This document shows, in pieces, positions 42,997-43,305 of a DNA stretch of 43,305 bases. A program made the translations under genes and the position numbers. Below the pieces are notes generated by a model. It did no database searches. It was not told the DNA's origin and worked only from the letters and a program-made list of their open reading frames with translations. Numbering within the stretch: the stretch's first letter is position 1; the number at the start of each line of letters is the position of its first letter. The stretch covers positions 1 to 43,305 of the forward strand of contig JANQSL010000268.1 of NCBI GenBank assembly GCA_028284075.1, read 5' to 3'. This DNA is from Candidatus Sumerlaeia bacterium (lineage in GTDB: Bacteria > Sumerlaeota > Sumerlaeia > SLMS01 > JAHLLQ01).

Positions 42997-43305
42997 CTAG
43001 GGGCAATCCAACCGGTGCGCAGCCTGGTCTCTCCATCTCAGCACGACAAGAGTAATATCGTCGTGCTGAGCGATCCCTGCGGTGAAGCCTGAAATGTCAT
43101 CAAAAACGGCACGAATAAGTCCCTGTGGAGTTTCAGAAGACCGGCTCTTGAGGACACCTTCAAAACGCTCCTGACCGTATTCCTCGCGAGCACTGTTCAT
43201 CGCCTCGATGACACCGTCAGTGTACAAAATTGCGGAACCGCAGGATGTGAGGTCGAGTGTTCCCTCCTCCAGCAGGTCAAACAAATCGCCCTCCACCATT
43301 CCGAG
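42997..43305 (-). CDS. SpoIIE/RsbU-type PP2C phosphatase, C-terminal fragment (5' part off window)
   Basis: Only the last 102 codons are present, running in from the right edge. They show the SpoIIE-type ending: LLYTDGV-like SAILYTDGVIEAMN, EEYGQERFEGVL, and the metal-binding QHDDITLVVLRWR. This phosphatase would dephosphorylate the STAS protein encoded 38 bp downstream. Any sensor domain at its N-terminus lies outside the window. Confidence 0.9.
   Translation of the reverse strand, partial: LGMVEGDLFDLLEEGTLDLTSCGSAILYTDGVIEAMNSAREEYGQERFEGVLKSRSSETPQGLIRAVFDDISGFTAGIAQHDDITLVVLRWRDQAAHRLDCP

Overview
The window is a dense stretch (roughly 90% coding) of a bacterial chromosome, with moderate GC (mid-50s by eye) outside one AT-richer island. 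It contains no rRNA, replication origin, plasmid or phage genes, and no CRISPR array. Two heptosyltransferase-like (GT9) genes, an RND pump and exported proteins with Sec or Tat signals point to a Gram-negative envelope. The mix of a Ser/Thr kinase, a split 5-oxoprolinase, a B12-binding-type radical SAM protein, a formylglycine-enzyme-like lipoprotein-sized protein with a Thr/Pro linker, and an RsbU/V/W-type switch recalls poorly sampled environmental phyla (PVC, Sumerlaeota or Hydrogenedentota style). The taxon cannot be fixed from this sequence.

Layout. 1-5877 (minus strand) is a co-directional cluster trpD-trpC-plsY-clpX-RND pump (the pump runs off the left edge). A Crp/Fnr-type regulator (6099-6890) diverges from it, followed by a convergent TrmL-like tRNA methyltransferase and tRNA-Val(CAC) at 7544-7620. 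Directly behind the tRNA lies an AT-richer accessory island (about 7621-10863). It has a CAP12/Pycsar-type TIR-like protein, a two-TM/coiled-coil/zinc-ribbon protein, a one-TM OB-fold-like protein and a convergent multi-TM/coiled-coil protein. This is the best candidate here for an undescribed (probably anti-phage) system. Core-like genes resume with a radical SAM protein (minus), then desaturase, YjbQ and the HyuA/HyuB pair (plus).

18164-24660 (minus) runs from an FGE-like protein through Mrp, a small membrane protein and a GT2-GT9 fusion to a GT9, and the last gene overlaps hyuB antisense. 25110-26522 (minus) holds an NlpC/P60 endopeptidase and tRNA-Cys(GCA). 26681-30629 (plus) is a Ser/Thr kinase coupled to a secreted trypsin-like protease with a P-domain. 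30645-34111 (minus) encodes a creatininase-family hydrolase, a nitroreductase, a GAF-EAL phosphodiesterase and a GNAT acetyltransferase. 34291-36393 (plus) has an unknown protein and a Tat-exported PhoX-like protein. A glycosyltransferase (minus) is separated from glyA (plus) by about 570 bp of unusually structured non-coding DNA whose inverted repeats could form two hairpins joined by an 8-bp kissing interaction. After glyA come a terminator and a sugar nucleotidyltransferase. The right end (minus) is a partner-switching module: SpoIIE/RsbU-type phosphatase (partial), STAS antagonist, RsbW-type kinase and a GAF histidine kinase.

Together the genes describe a free-living Gram-negative cell with surface polysaccharide synthesis, amino-acid and one-carbon metabolism and layered phospho-signalling, carrying a small defence-like insertion at a tRNA gene.
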